Notes: generated from the sequence alone by a model not told the origin. Positions 35,796 through 44,723 are shown, counted from the stretch's first letter. The stretch: DNA of 64,000 bases from CAWAPS01 sp963783945 (GCA_963783945.1 CAWAPS010000002.1:1183770-1247769); one strand, 5' to 3'. Numbers and translations are program-made.

Positions 35796-37446
35796 TCAAC
35801 GAGCCCGGGTCAGCAACATGCAACCACCCGGCGTGCCGCCGCCGGTAGCCACGACCGCCACCTCGGCACCCTCGACCTGGCGGTCGCCACCCTCGCCTCG
35901 CAGCTGCACGACGGCCTCGTGCAGGAAGCCGTAACCATGAGTACGCCCGGCCGAGAGCTGGCCTCCGTGGGTGTTGAGCGCCAGGTCGCCGTCGAGGGCG
36001 ATCCGCGTCCCGCCGTCCACGAAGTCCTTGCCCTCGCCGATCTCGCAGAAGCCGAGGGCTTCGATCCAGGACAGGCAGTTGAAGCTGAACCCGTCGTACA
36101 GTTCGGCCACGTCCACGTCGGCCGGGCGCAGCGACGTTCGACTCCAAAGGTGGGCGGCTGGCCCGAGCACTTGGGGTTCGTGGCCGAGCACCCCCTGGTC
36201 CCAGGAGATGCGGTCGATGATCTGGCTGCCCACCGCCTCGACTCGCACCGGCGGCCGGCGGAGGTCAGCGGCGGTGTCGGCGGCGGAGACGATGATCGCC
36301 ACCGCCCCGTCGCAGGGCACGTCGCAGTCGTAGAGCCCGAACGGCGTGGTGATCATTCGGGCCGACAGGTAGTCGTCCATCGTCATCGGCTCGCGGTACA
36401 GGGCCGCTGGGTTGCGGGCGGCGTTGGCCCGGGCGTTCAGGGCGATCCAGCCGAGCGATTCGCGGCTCGTTCCGTAGCGGTGGAAGTGGTTGGAGGCCTG
36501 CATGGCGATCCAGTTCGCGGCTGACGCCGCGCCAAACGGCACTCTCCAGAGCCGGAGGTCCGAGTCGATCCGCGCCGAGGTCAGCGTCGTGGGCACCGTG
36601 CCGGTCAGCGCCCGGTGGGTGCCGTGCCACACCGTGCGGAAGCAGAGCACGTGGTTGCACAGGCCGGCGGCCACCGCCAGCATGGCCGCGACGACGGAGC
36701 CGGTCTGACCGGGCGTGTCGTTGCCGCCGTGGAACCACGTGGGGCGGATCCGGAGGGCCTCCTCGAGGGTGGCGATCCCGCCCTCGCTGTAGGGACCCTG
36801 CTCGCCGCCCGGGTAGGTGGAGAGGCCGTCGATGTCCTCGATCCGCAGGCCAGCGTCATCGATCGCCTGGAGGCAGGCGTCGACGGTGAGCGAGAGCGGA
36901 TCGACCATGAGGCGACGACCGAGGCGGGACATGCCGATGCCGCTGATCGCGACGCGTTCCTCGAACTTGTCGGGGCGCGCCATCGGACGGACCACGGGAG
37001 GCATCGGGTCGGACTCGGGGAGCGGTCCCGGTTCGGGGTCACCGGTGGGCTCGAACAACGGGAACCAGACGTCGTCCTGCTGCTCAAAAACGACCTGGAC
37101 CCGCATGCCAACGAACACCTCCTCGGGGTCGCAGCCGACGATGTTCGTGGTGAGGCGCACCCGGGGGTCCTCGTCCATGGCGACGATCGCCACCACGTAC
37201 GGGGGCTCGAAGCCAGGGAGCCAGGGGTGGTGGTTGACCGTAAACCCCGCCACCACGCCTGCGCCCTCGACCGCCGTCGTGTCGATCTCTCGGGAGCGGC
37301 AGTACGGGCAGATCGGGCGAGGCGGGTGCACGAGCGCGCCGCAACCGCCGCAGCGTTTGAAACGTAGCTCGCGGATCGCGCCCGGCCGTCCAGAAGAACT
37401 CGATCTCCGGCTTCAACTCCGGCAAAGGCCGGACGACGGCTGCCAT
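35796..37446 (-). pseudogene. DUF35 (zinc ribbon/OB)-thiolase fusion, Ltp2-like; frameshift near the N-terminus
   Basis: ATG 37446 begins MAAVVRPLPELKPEIEFFWT; near 37375-37390 the frame slips and the other frame continues FKRCGGCGALVHPPRPICPY, a rubredoxin-like CxxC...CxxC zinc ribbon, then an OB-fold (VVAGFTVNHHPWLPGFEPPY). From about residue 170 a thiolase-like domain follows, with no usual thiolase Cys pair but VDVAELYDGFSFNCL, where Ltp2-type retro-aldolases carry a catalytic Tyr. In mycobacterial steroid side-chain cleavage Ltp2 and a DUF35 protein are separate subunits; here they are fused. It would cleave a beta-hydroxyacyl-CoA by retro-aldol reaction. First gene of its operon, 50 bases from operator site 6. 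Confidence 0.75.
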
Positions 37447-37494
37447 GGGCGGTATTTTCCCTCCAGGTTGCTCAACCCCGCGCTCGTCTGTTGG

Positions 37495-37506
37495 CCTAGC
37501 GCTTGG
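37495..37506. promoter_or_regulatory. KstR2-like operator, site 6
   Basis: CCTAGCGCTTGG followed by TAGGGTAAAG. On the minus strand TACCCT precedes the palindrome. It controls the DUF35-thiolase / hydratase-like / aldehyde dehydrogenase operon. Confidence 0.65.
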
Positions 37507-37854
37507 TAGGGTAAAGCGTAGCAGGTGGACGGCCGCTGAGCCTGTGGTGCGGGATGGGCACCGGGTCCGTCCTCGCGGGGAACCGGCGAGCCGTCCATCG
37601 CCGCCGGAGGCAGGTGTCGGTGATGGGTGAGGACCGTTACGAGATGTTCAATCGGAACATTCAGGAGCCTGAATCCGAGAGTCCGTCAGGCGATGACATC
37701 GCTAGTCGACGGGGGCCCCGAGGCTTTGAGGTGAGCCTCGGGGCCGTCACCCGCCGTGTGCTCCTCCAATGGGGGAAATGGTGGAGCACAGTCCAAAGGC
37801 AGGTCCATTATCTCCCATGCCCCTCCATTCACTTCTTGAGCGTGGACGACAGGC
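37507..37854. other. Intergenic region with a strong hairpin
   Basis: No convincing gene. A short frame from 37623 (MGEDRYEMFNRNIQ) has no ribosome site and no family resemblance. The stretch holds the perfect inverted repeat at 37714-37745. Confidence 0.45.
37714..37745. repeat. 12-bp perfect inverted repeat (hairpin)
   Basis: GGCCCCGAGGCT and AGCCTCGGGGCC face each other across an 8-base loop. No T-run follows on either strand, so it may be a weak terminator for the solute-binding-protein gene (minus strand) or a structural element. Confidence 0.7.
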
Positions 37855-39138
37855 TCAGGAGGAGCCTGAAAGCTTCAGACCGGGGATGATCTCTCCGCAG
37901 ATGGGATCCGCCCCCTTGATCAACTGGAACGAGGTCCCGACATACTTGGTGAACCACATGCAGTTGTCGGCTCCGTAGGACGTACCGCGGTAAGCCATGT
38001 CGAAGCCGATCGTGCGACCTCCCCATAGACCTTGTCCGTCATAGTTGGTGATCCCTAGCTGGGCGTTGATCAAAGATGCCTGAGTCGGGTTAGGACCCGC
38101 CGCCTTGAGTCCCTGGACGAAGGCGTCCACGCTGAGATAGCCGACGTACTCTGCCAACGTGGGATCTCCGGTGACGCCGGCGTAGGTTCCTAATGCGTTT
38201 TGGAACTTGTTGGTCGCGGCCGTGTGCATCTCCACCGGTTCCCATCCATTCGGGAAGAACAGGCCCTGGGCGCTCTGGGAGGCTCCCGGGCCAGCGGACA
38301 CCAGATCACCGCCGTACCCGGTCGGCGGTACCGCGGCGTTGAGTTTCACCCCTTGCTGCTTCAACCCCTCGACTAGGGCAAAGGTGGTGCTTGTGACGGT
38401 CCCGGTAGCGAGTCCATTGATTCCAGCATCCTTCATGGCCAGAACTACCGGCCCCACGTTTGTGCTCCCGAGAGGGAAATTGGTGTTCAGATAGCCGACC
38501 TTGATTCCTTCATGTTCGGCTGACATGGCAAAACCCTTGGCGGCATCGATGGAGCTGGGCTCGACCCCGTAACCGACTGAAGCCAGGTTGGTCACGCCCT
38601 GCATCTTGTAGAACTGGCCCCAAGTGCTCTCGACCTTGGTGTAGTCGCTGTAGCCGAGGACGGAGAACATGTTCCTGTCCGTGTTCCACTCGAGACCATC
38701 GGCGGACGCACCGTAGACCGGTATTCCGTGCGACGCCAAGTAAGGGGCGGCGCCGAAACCGACGAGAGAGGTCAAGAATACCGCGGTCACATGGTCCTGT
38801 TCGACCAGTTTCTGGGCGGCGGTGAGCACACCAGTCGGCGACGTGGTCGTGTCCGCTTGGACCACCTTGATGTTGTAGCCCTCCTGTTTAGCCAAGCCGA
38901 CCCCGGCTTTGATGCCCAGTGGCAATGACCCGAAAGTGCCGGCCCCGGGGCCAGTAAGGTCGGTGAGCACGCCCACGGTATAGGTGGGGACGGAGGCGGA
39001 GCCGGACGCGGACGCGGAGCCGGACGCGGAGGTCGGCTGACTAGAATTAGATGTCGGCTTAGTAGAACTGCTGCAGCCGACCGCTACTGTCAAAAGGGCA
39101 GTTACGCCCACTAGAAGTTTCATCTTTGGTTTGATCAC
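37855..39138 (-). CDS. Branched-chain amino-acid-type ABC transporter solute-binding lipoprotein
   Basis: A 427-residue Peripla_BP_6 (LivJ-like) protein. GTG 39138 has GGGAGGGAA upstream; the signal peptide KLLVGVTALLTVAVGC ends in a lipobox cysteine, so it is a membrane-anchored lipoprotein. A Ser/Ala/Gly-rich linker (SASGSASASGSAS) leads to the binding domain TYTVGVLTDLTGPGAG. Such receptors in actinobacterial catabolic clusters often bind aromatic or alicyclic acids rather than amino acids. No permease or ATPase genes are adjacent, so it must share them or is an orphan. Last gene of the minus-strand series from 42852. Confidence 0.85.
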   Translation of the reverse strand: MIKPKMKLLVGVTALLTVAVGCSSSTKPTSNSSQPTSASGSASASGSASVPTYTVGVLTDLTGPGAGTFGSLPLGIKAGVGLAKQEGYNIKVVQADTTTSPTGVLTAAQKLVEQDHVTAVFLTSLVGFGAAPYLASHGIPVYGASADGLEWNTDRNMFSVLGYSDYTKVESTWGQFYKMQGVTNLASVGYGVEPSSIDAAKGFAMSAEHEGIKVGYLNTNFPLGSTNVGPVVLAMKDAGINGLATGTVTSTTFALVEGLKQQGVKLNAAVPPTGYGGDLVSAGPGASQSAQGLFFPNGWEPVEMHTAATNKFQNALGTYAGVTGDPTLAEYVGYLSVDAFVQGLKAAGPNPTQASLINAQLGITNYDGQGLWGGRTIGFDMAYRGTSYGADNCMWFTKYVGTSFQLIKGADPICGEIIPGLKLSGSS

Positions 39139-39197
39139 TTGTTTCCCTCCCTGGTAGTCGATCCATGGTGTGGGCCAGCGGCCCGGTATTACCAATC

Positions 39198-39775
39198 TCA
39201 GCGGACGTAAGTGCTCAGCTCGAGTTGCTGTCCGAATGCCAATGAACCCGATGCGAGCACGTCGGTCCAAACGAATGTCTGGTGCTGCACATTCGACTCT
39301 GCGTCAGCTTCGCTTGCCTGGAAAAAACCATGGCGCCGCTCTCGGCGACCCGAACAGACTCATGGGCGTCGAGATCTCGAACGCGAGCTATGGTCGTTTC
39401 CGACTCCGCGAGCGGCTCGAAGCGGATCCCGACATGCTTGGCCGACTGCGGCTCGCCGCCCACGAAGTCCGTGTGCTGGCCGAACGGGCAGGCCAGTTCA
39501 CGCCTACCGTGCACCTTGGCCAGGGCCCGATCAAACTCCCATTGATCCGGGCGCACCTCCGATCCGGCCAGAACGTTATCCGTAGTCTCGGCTGTGTCGA
39601 CGAAACCTAGGGGGAACTTCGCGTTGTCTTCATTCTTTACGAAACCGATTAGATCGAACAAGATTCGAACGAGGTCATGTCTTCTGGGACGAGACACGAA
39701 GTCCACGTGGTTCAAGCGGCGCAGGCCTGCGCCTTCCACGGTTCCTTCAATCATTTCCTGTTGCTCCCCCTTCAT
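39198..39775 (-). pseudogene. Paralogue of the unknown protein at 32848, frameshifted C-terminus
   Basis: ATG 39775 reads RRLNHVDFVSRPRRHDLVRI, LAGSEVRPDQWEFDRALAKV and KHVGIRFEPLAESETTIARV, matching the paralogue at 32848 in order. Near 39290 the frame slips; in the other frame QTFVWTDVLASGSLAFGQQL follows and a TGA at 39198, again matching the paralogue. It stands directly behind operator site 7, mirroring the arrangement of its paralogue behind site 5. Confidence 0.7.
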
Positions 39776-39785
39776 TGCGATTGTA

Positions 39786-39799
39786 GCTAGCGCTTAGCC
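39786..39799. promoter_or_regulatory. KstR2-like operator, site 7 (most diverged)
   Basis: GCTAGCGCTTAGCC keeps the dyad and the central AGCGCT but differs from the best sites at two positions in each arm. Located 11 bases upstream of the paralogue start at 39775. Confidence 0.45.
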
Positions 39800-39802
39800 A
39801 CG

Positions 39803-41056
39803 TCAGGTCGCGGCCCCATCGATCTTCATCTCGATGATCTCTTCCTCGGTCCGCTCGAGCTCGCGAAGAATTTCATCGGTGTGTTCGGCGAACTGCGGAG
39901 CTCGCGTCAGGACGGGGGGCCGCTCATCGAACTGGACAGGGTTCGCCACCAGCATGCGCTCGATGCCGTCGAGATCGCTGACAGGCAGAAGATAGCCATT
40001 CGCCTTCATCTGCGGGTCGTCCAGGATCTCGAGCGGACTCTGGACCGGTGCCCAAGGACCCTCCATGGTTCGGAGGTGCTGAACCCAGTAGGAGTAGGGC
40101 CTGGCGGCGATGGCGTCGGCGATGTATTTCGCCGCTTCTCCGGCGTTGGCCATCAACCGCTCTCCGGTGTCGAACCGTCCGTCATCGATAAGTTGTTCCA
40201 AACCCAGATGCCGGCAGGCGTCGGCGAAGTATCGCCCGGGCTGCAACATGGTAAAGGTGAGCCAGCGACCATCAGAGGTCCGGAAGTTGCCGGATAACGG
40301 GTTGTACGGCGAGACGTTCACTGATGCGTCCAAAGGGGCGGGGGCCTGCTCCTGTCCCGACACTGCCGCGTCGCCCAGTGACAGAGCGAAGGCCCATGCC
40401 CCCACGCTCATGAGCGATACGTCCACGACGCTCGGCTCCCCCGTCCGCTCGCGGGCGAACAGAGCGGCGGCGATACCACCGGCAATGGTCATGCCTCCGA
40501 TTGAGTCGCCGAAGGCAGCGCCTGGCTGCGAGATGACCCGCGGATTGTCAACGGGGGTGGTGGCCCAGGCGCTGCCCATGCGCGACCAGAAGGTGCACGA
40601 GTCATACCCGCCTTTGTGTGCGTCCGGGCCCCGCTGACCGTTTCCGCTGCCCCGCACGTAAATGATGCCGGGGTTGGCTTCACGGATGTCGTCGACCTCC
40701 AATTGCAGCCGCTGCCGGGCGTCGGGCAGGAAGTTGGTGAGAAACACGTCTGCGTCGCGGCACAAATCCAGGAGGGCCCGACGGCCGCTGGGGTTGTCGA
40801 GAGCCAACCCGATACTGCGTTTGCCACGATTGGAGTGCTCCATCAGCGGCCGGAAGGAACCAGCCGACGCTCCTCCTTTGCTCGGGCGCAGGCCGCGCTG
40901 GGCGTCACCGGTGACGGCGTGCTCGACTTTGATGACGTTGGCGCCCCAGTCGGCCAGGACCGCGCCGGCCGACGGTGTGAAGGTGAACTGGGCGACCTCG
41001 ACCACCTTCACGCCTTTCATTGGATGCTGCACGCGGACCTCCTTAAGTCCTGGCAT
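39803..41056 (-). CDS. CaiB/BaiF family (class III) CoA transferase
   Basis: A 417-residue class III CoA-transferase of normal length. The N-terminal GVKVVEVAQFTFTPSAGAVL, VIKVEHAVTGD, the mid-domain LTNFLPDARQRL, and PGAAFGDSIGGMTIAGG with the catalytic Asp of the family are all present. It would move CoA from an acyl-CoA donor to a substrate acid, activating it for beta-oxidation-like steps. ATG 41056 lies 26 bases behind the mini-amidohydrolase stop in the same direction; probably one transcript from operator site 8. Confidence 0.9.
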   Translation of the reverse strand: MPGLKEVRVQHPMKGVKVVEVAQFTFTPSAGAVLADWGANVIKVEHAVTGDAQRGLRPSKGGASAGSFRPLMEHSNRGKRSIGLALDNPSGRRALLDLCRDADVFLTNFLPDARQRLQLEVDDIREANPGIIYVRGSGNGQRGPDAHKGGYDSCTFWSRMGSAWATTPVDNPRVISQPGAAFGDSIGGMTIAGGIAAALFARERTGEPSVVDVSLMSVGAWAFALSLGDAAVSGQEQAPAPLDASVNVSPYNPLSGNFRTSDGRWLTFTMLQPGRYFADACRHLGLEQLIDDGRFDTGERLMANAGEAAKYIADAIAARPYSYWVQHLRTMEGPWAPVQSPLEILDDPQMKANGYLLPVSDLDGIERMLVANPVQFDERPPVLTRAPQFAEHTDEILRELERTEEEIIEMKIDGAAT

Positions 41057-41081
41057 CGGACCCCCGACGCACTTACGTTTC

Positions 41082-41495
41082 CTAGCGACCGACTCCGTAA
41101 AGAGCGACGGCTGACCCTGAGGTGATCTGTCGCTTCTGTTCGAAGGTGAGACCCGCTAGGGCCTCGGCGAGTTCCTGAGTCACGCCAGGGAACTTGGCAT
41201 CTGGATGTGGGAAGTCGCTGGCCCATATGATGCGGTCGGCGCCAACCAGCGGCGACTCCGCGGTCGTCCGCAGCATGGCTTCGTCAGGGTCGAAGCTGGC
41301 GACCCCCGCCTCTGCCTTGATATTGGCTGAGGTCCGGGTGCCGTTGTAGACGCACCACTCAAGGCCGTCTTCGTCAGTCTCTATGTGCCATATGCGATCC
41401 CTGTACTTGGCCGGGGTGTACTCGGGCAGGGCGGTCGGGTGCTCCAGGATGTGGCCGTCTGAATCGACGTAGCGAAGCCCTGCCGTCACGGCCAT
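41082..41495 (-). pseudogene. Amidohydrolase B paralogue with large in-frame internal deletion
   Basis: A 137-residue product that joins the first about 65 residues of amidohydrolase B (YVDSDGHILEHPTALPEYTP through SANIKAEAGVA) directly to its last about 70 (SFDPDEAMLRTTAESPLVGA to YGVGR). About 280 residues, nearly the whole TIM barrel, are missing, yet the frame is intact. The N-terminal DSDGH and C-terminal SDFPHPD metal residues remain. It follows the amidohydrolase A paralogue at 41572 as B follows A at 30199. Most likely a non-functional deletion product, although a small stable protein cannot be excluded. Confidence 0.85.
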
Positions 41496-41571
41496 GCTGG
41501 AATCTCCTCCAGGTGACGCCCGCTAGGCCCGGAAGTCGGTAGAAGCTCCATAGACGAGTTGCTTGCAGTCA

Positions 41572-42852
41572 CTAGGTGGCGGGGGCCTGTAGAGCACGGC
41601 GGTCCTTCGATCCCGGCGACCTGTTTCTCCCGCGGCGAGATTTGATGGACACGTCATGGCCGGCGACCTGCGCCCGGAGCGAACCGACGGTTGATTGTTC
41701 CCGGGGGCGAACTGTGAAGGGGTCGACGTGAAACCAACTCATGGCATTACCATGAGTTATCGAATTGATCTCATCGTCGGTGAGATCCGTCGCCTCGAAC
41801 TCCTGCCAGAACACCTCGGGCGAGTTCGGCCAACTCGAGTCTGAGTGCGGGTAGTCCACCTCGACGGAAATGTTGTCGATCCCCAGATCGCGCGCCAGCT
41901 TCACCCCCACGCCATCGGAGATGTAGCAAAGCAGGACATGCTCAAGGAAGAGTTCGGAAGGTGAACGGCCGCCGAAGTCGGCACCCGTCCAGGCGTGATG
42001 GCGGCGGTAGGTATAGTCGAGTTTCTCGAGGAAATAGGGGACCCAGCCGATGCCACCTTCGGAAAGGGCAACCCGGACGCCGGGGAATTTCCGGAACACC
42101 GGCGAGTGGGCCAGATCGGCGGCGGCCTGAAAACTATTCAACGGGGCGAGGACGATACCGACATCGAACGGCGCGTCGGGACCTGTGCTTTGGGTCTTCG
42201 AGGACGAGCCGATATGCATACAAACCGTGACTGCCTCTTCGGCGCACGCCTGCCAGAACGGGTCCCAGTGGTCGCTGTGCAAGCTCGGGTACCCGAGGGG
42301 CACGGGGTTCTCGGCGAAGGTCACCGCGTGGCAGCCCTTCTTCGCCACCCGACGAACTTCGTCAGCCGCGAGCTGCGGATCCCATATCACGGGAACTGCG
42401 AGCGGAATGAACCGACCGGGGTAGGCGGCACACCACTCGTCGATATGCCAGTCGTTGTAGGCGCGCACGAGGGCCAAGGCGAGATCATCGTCGTCGAGCT
42501 GGGTGAAGATGCGGCCGGTGAATGTCACCAACGACGGGAAATTCAACGACGCCAATATCCCATTGGCGCTCATGTCCTTTATCCGTTCGTGCACGTTGTA
42601 GCAGCCTGGTCGGACCTCGTCGAAGGCTCCTGGCTCCCTGCCGTACTCCTCCGGCGGGCGTCCAGCAACGGCGTTCAGCCCAATGTTGGTGACCCGGAAG
42701 CCGCAGAAATCCCACTGATCGCTGCCATCGTCCATGCGCACGACCCGCGGCGCAACGTTCTTGTACTTCGGGGGAATGTGGTTCTCGAAAAGGTCGGGAG
42801 GCTCGACCACGTGATCATCGACGCTGATGATGATCATGTCCTCAAGCTGCAT
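41572..42852 (-). CDS. Amidohydrolase-2 family protein A, second copy
   Basis: A 426-residue paralogue of the protein at 28873 with the same motifs: IIISVDDHVVEPPDLFENHI at the start, VCMHIGSSSKTQST, ALSEGGIGWVPYFLEKLDYT and DYPHSDSSWPNSPEVFW near the end. It is intact. ATG 42852 follows a GGGAGGCACGTC ribosome site. With operator site 8 at 70 bases upstream and the decayed SDR beyond it, the layout is the mirror image of 27994-31455. Function as for the first copy: metal-dependent hydrolase or decarboxylase of unknown substrate. Confidence 0.85.
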   Translation of the reverse strand: MQLEDMIIISVDDHVVEPPDLFENHIPPKYKNVAPRVVRMDDGSDQWDFCGFRVTNIGLNAVAGRPPEEYGREPGAFDEVRPGCYNVHERIKDMSANGILASLNFPSLVTFTGRIFTQLDDDDLALALVRAYNDWHIDEWCAAYPGRFIPLAVPVIWDPQLAADEVRRVAKKGCHAVTFAENPVPLGYPSLHSDHWDPFWQACAEEAVTVCMHIGSSSKTQSTGPDAPFDVGIVLAPLNSFQAAADLAHSPVFRKFPGVRVALSEGGIGWVPYFLEKLDYTYRRHHAWTGADFGGRSPSELFLEHVLLCYISDGVGVKLARDLGIDNISVEVDYPHSDSSWPNSPEVFWQEFEATDLTDDEINSITHGNAMSWFHVDPFTVRPREQSTVGSLRAQVAGHDVSIKSRRGRNRSPGSKDRRALQAPAT

Positions 42853-42922
42853 GACGTGCCTCCCTGTCCGCGTCCGCTGTGTCGGCCGACCTCATGAATC
42901 CGGTCGCATGGCACAGGGACGG

Positions 42923-42934
42923 CCTAGCGCTTGG
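42923..42934. promoter_or_regulatory. KstR2-like operator, site 8
   Basis: CCTAGCGCTTGG followed by TAGGTTACG; on the minus strand TAACCT directly precedes the palindrome as a possible -10, the same arrangement as at site 4. Lies between amidohydrolase A copy 2 and the SDR remnant. Confidence 0.7.
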
Positions 42935-42994
42935 TAGGTTACGTGATAGGGCATCCCGCCGCAAGCGAGACGTCAGCGGGCAACCGCCGGCGTG

Positions 42995-43770
42995 ATTGAG
43001 GGGAGCGCATCCATGGCAGGCCCATCGGATCTCATCGGGAAGGTCCTCGTCGTCGTAGGCGCTTCTCGCGGTTTTGGGTGCCACGACGGCGGCGATGTTC
43101 GCTCATGCGGCCGCTCGGGTGGTGCTAATGGATCGGACGGAGCAACGTCTCGAGCAGCAAACGAAACCCGATCCGGACCGCGACCCTTCCCTCGCAGGCG
43201 AAGTCCGCGCCCCCGACAATGTCCGGCAGGCATTTGCAGTGTGGATCACGAGTAGGGCCGCCTGGACCCTCTGTCAGCAAGGCGGCGAGCATGACCCACG
43301 CGCTTGCGCACGAGGCTACTGACGAGGAGATCGTCTCGATCATCGGGACGACATCGGCCCGATCTAACGACGCACGGTGGACCACGTTTACGTGCTCCGT
43401 ACCGGAGGCGGCGAGATCTTGAACGTATCGACCGACGACAGACTTTTTCCAGAGGCGCCACACCTGGCGCTCTACATAGCGTCAAAAATCGGGCTGGGCC
43501 CTGCTCAACCAGGTGAGCTACCCGGAACTCAAGTCCCCCGGGATACGGTCACGCTGGTCGTCCCAGGAGCCATGGAAGCCCGAACCTTGGCCCGTTACCA
43601 GCTCATCATGCCGGGGGGTCATCCCGACGATACCGCCACGGTCATCGAGGCGCTCGATGTAGCGGGTACCTGATCCTCATCCGGCAGGGAACTCGAGCCC
43701 ACTACGAGGACCTCGTGACAGCCATCATCCACGCCATGGCGGCGCCCCCAAAATGCACCATGAAGTAACG
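42995..43770 (+). pseudogene. Heavily decayed SDR gene (paralogue of 27994-28789)
   Basis: Pieces of one SDR appear in order in all three frames: DLIGKVLVVVGASRGFG, ATTAAMFAHAAARVVLMDRT, DEEIVSIIGTT, GGGEILNVSTDDRLFPEAPH, LYIASK and VTLVVPGAMEARTLARYQ. They match the SDR at 28789 piece by piece (GASRGLGATTARMFAEAGAQ, LNVSSDGTLFPEAPY). At least four frameshifts and a deletion around the NNAG region make it dead. Confidence 0.8.
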
Positions 43771-43929
43771 CGCATCCGACCCTTCATTACCTCGTCAAGC
43801 AAGACCCGCAGTACAGACAATCCAGAACCGGCCGACGCCAGTGATCCTCCGGGCCCGCCGGACAAATGCAGGTCGGCGCTGACCGTCGGCCGGCAACCCT
43901 GGCAGTAACGATATACAGAAGGCCCGCGC

Positions 43930-44682
43930 CTACTCGGGGCGTCGCGGCCCGCTAACACCCTCGAATATTAAACCGATGTAGAACTCAGACATCTCCGCCA
44001 ACCCAACCGTTCCTCGCGGGCTATTCCAGTTCGAAATGGAATCAAGGATAAAGCGATATATGACGTCCGAATCGACATCGCTCCGAACCTGGCCCTCAGC
44101 TTTACCCTCGTCGATAACCCCGAGCCAGATCTTATGGATCTGTTCGGCAACCTCATCGAGGTACGCAAAGCGGGCAAGCTGACGCAGGTGCACACCATCA
44201 TTTCGGAGGATCGCCGCCGCCGAGCGGTTGTTCTCGATCATATAGAAGACCGTTCGCACAAGTCGCCGCAAGCCCTCCAGCGGCGGCACGCCCTCGACTG
44301 CGTCGATGCTTCTGGCAACCAGATGACGGTTGTATCCCGAGATGATCTCATCGACCATCTCGTCTTTTGACGCGAAATGGTGATAGAGGCTGCCGGACTT
44401 GATGCCAATCTCATCGGCGATGTTGCGAATAGTCGTGTTGAAGAACCCGCGTTCAGCAAAGAGCCGTCCCGCCACCGCGAGTATGACTTCACGCCGATCA
44501 GTCGGGGTCAGCTCCGCTGCCTGAGGCCGAATCCGCTTCTGCCGATCAAGCTTCGCCTCCAACACGGCGATGCGGGCTTCGGCTGCAGCTAGATCGGCTA
44601 CCACATCGATCGAATCCGCTTCCCCAGTCGTCTTCCTGGCACGCAGCACACGCTTCGCGGCCGACTGGCCTTCCTGACTCAT
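43930..44682 (-). CDS. TetR-family regulator (KstR2-like)
   Basis: A 250-residue TetR protein with an N-terminal extension of about 55 residues that includes a coiled-coil-like stretch (DLAAAEARIAVLEAKLDRQK). The HTH region is RREVILAVAGRLFAERGFFN then GIKSGSLYHHFASKDEM, very like KstR2-type regulators; the ligand domain has GVHLRQLARFAYLDE and VIYRFILDSISNW, shared with the TetR at 25975. ATG 44682. A TGATAG-CTATCA dyad lies 27 bases upstream and may be its own operator. I infer that this protein, the TetR at 25975, or both bind the eight palindromes in the island. Confidence 0.85.
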   Translation of the reverse strand: MSQEGQSAAKRVLRARKTTGEADSIDVVADLAAAEARIAVLEAKLDRQKRIRPQAAELTPTDRREVILAVAGRLFAERGFFNTTIRNIADEIGIKSGSLYHHFASKDEMVDEIISGYNRHLVARSIDAVEGVPPLEGLRRLVRTVFYMIENNRSAAAILRNDGVHLRQLARFAYLDEVAEQIHKIWLGVIDEGKAEGQVRSDVDSDVIYRFILDSISNWNSPRGTVGLAEMSEFYIGLIFEGVSGPRRPE

Positions 44683-44709
44683 AAGGGCGCCTCGTCGCTT
44701 CAGCTCGGG

Positions 44710-44723
44710 TGATAGTTCTATCA
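44710..44723. promoter_or_regulatory. Candidate autoregulatory operator
   Basis: TGATAGTTCTATCA is a 6+2+6 inverted repeat 27 bases upstream of the TetR start codon. It differs from the CCAAGCGCTTGG palindromes. I have not seen a second copy in the window. Confidence 0.45.
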
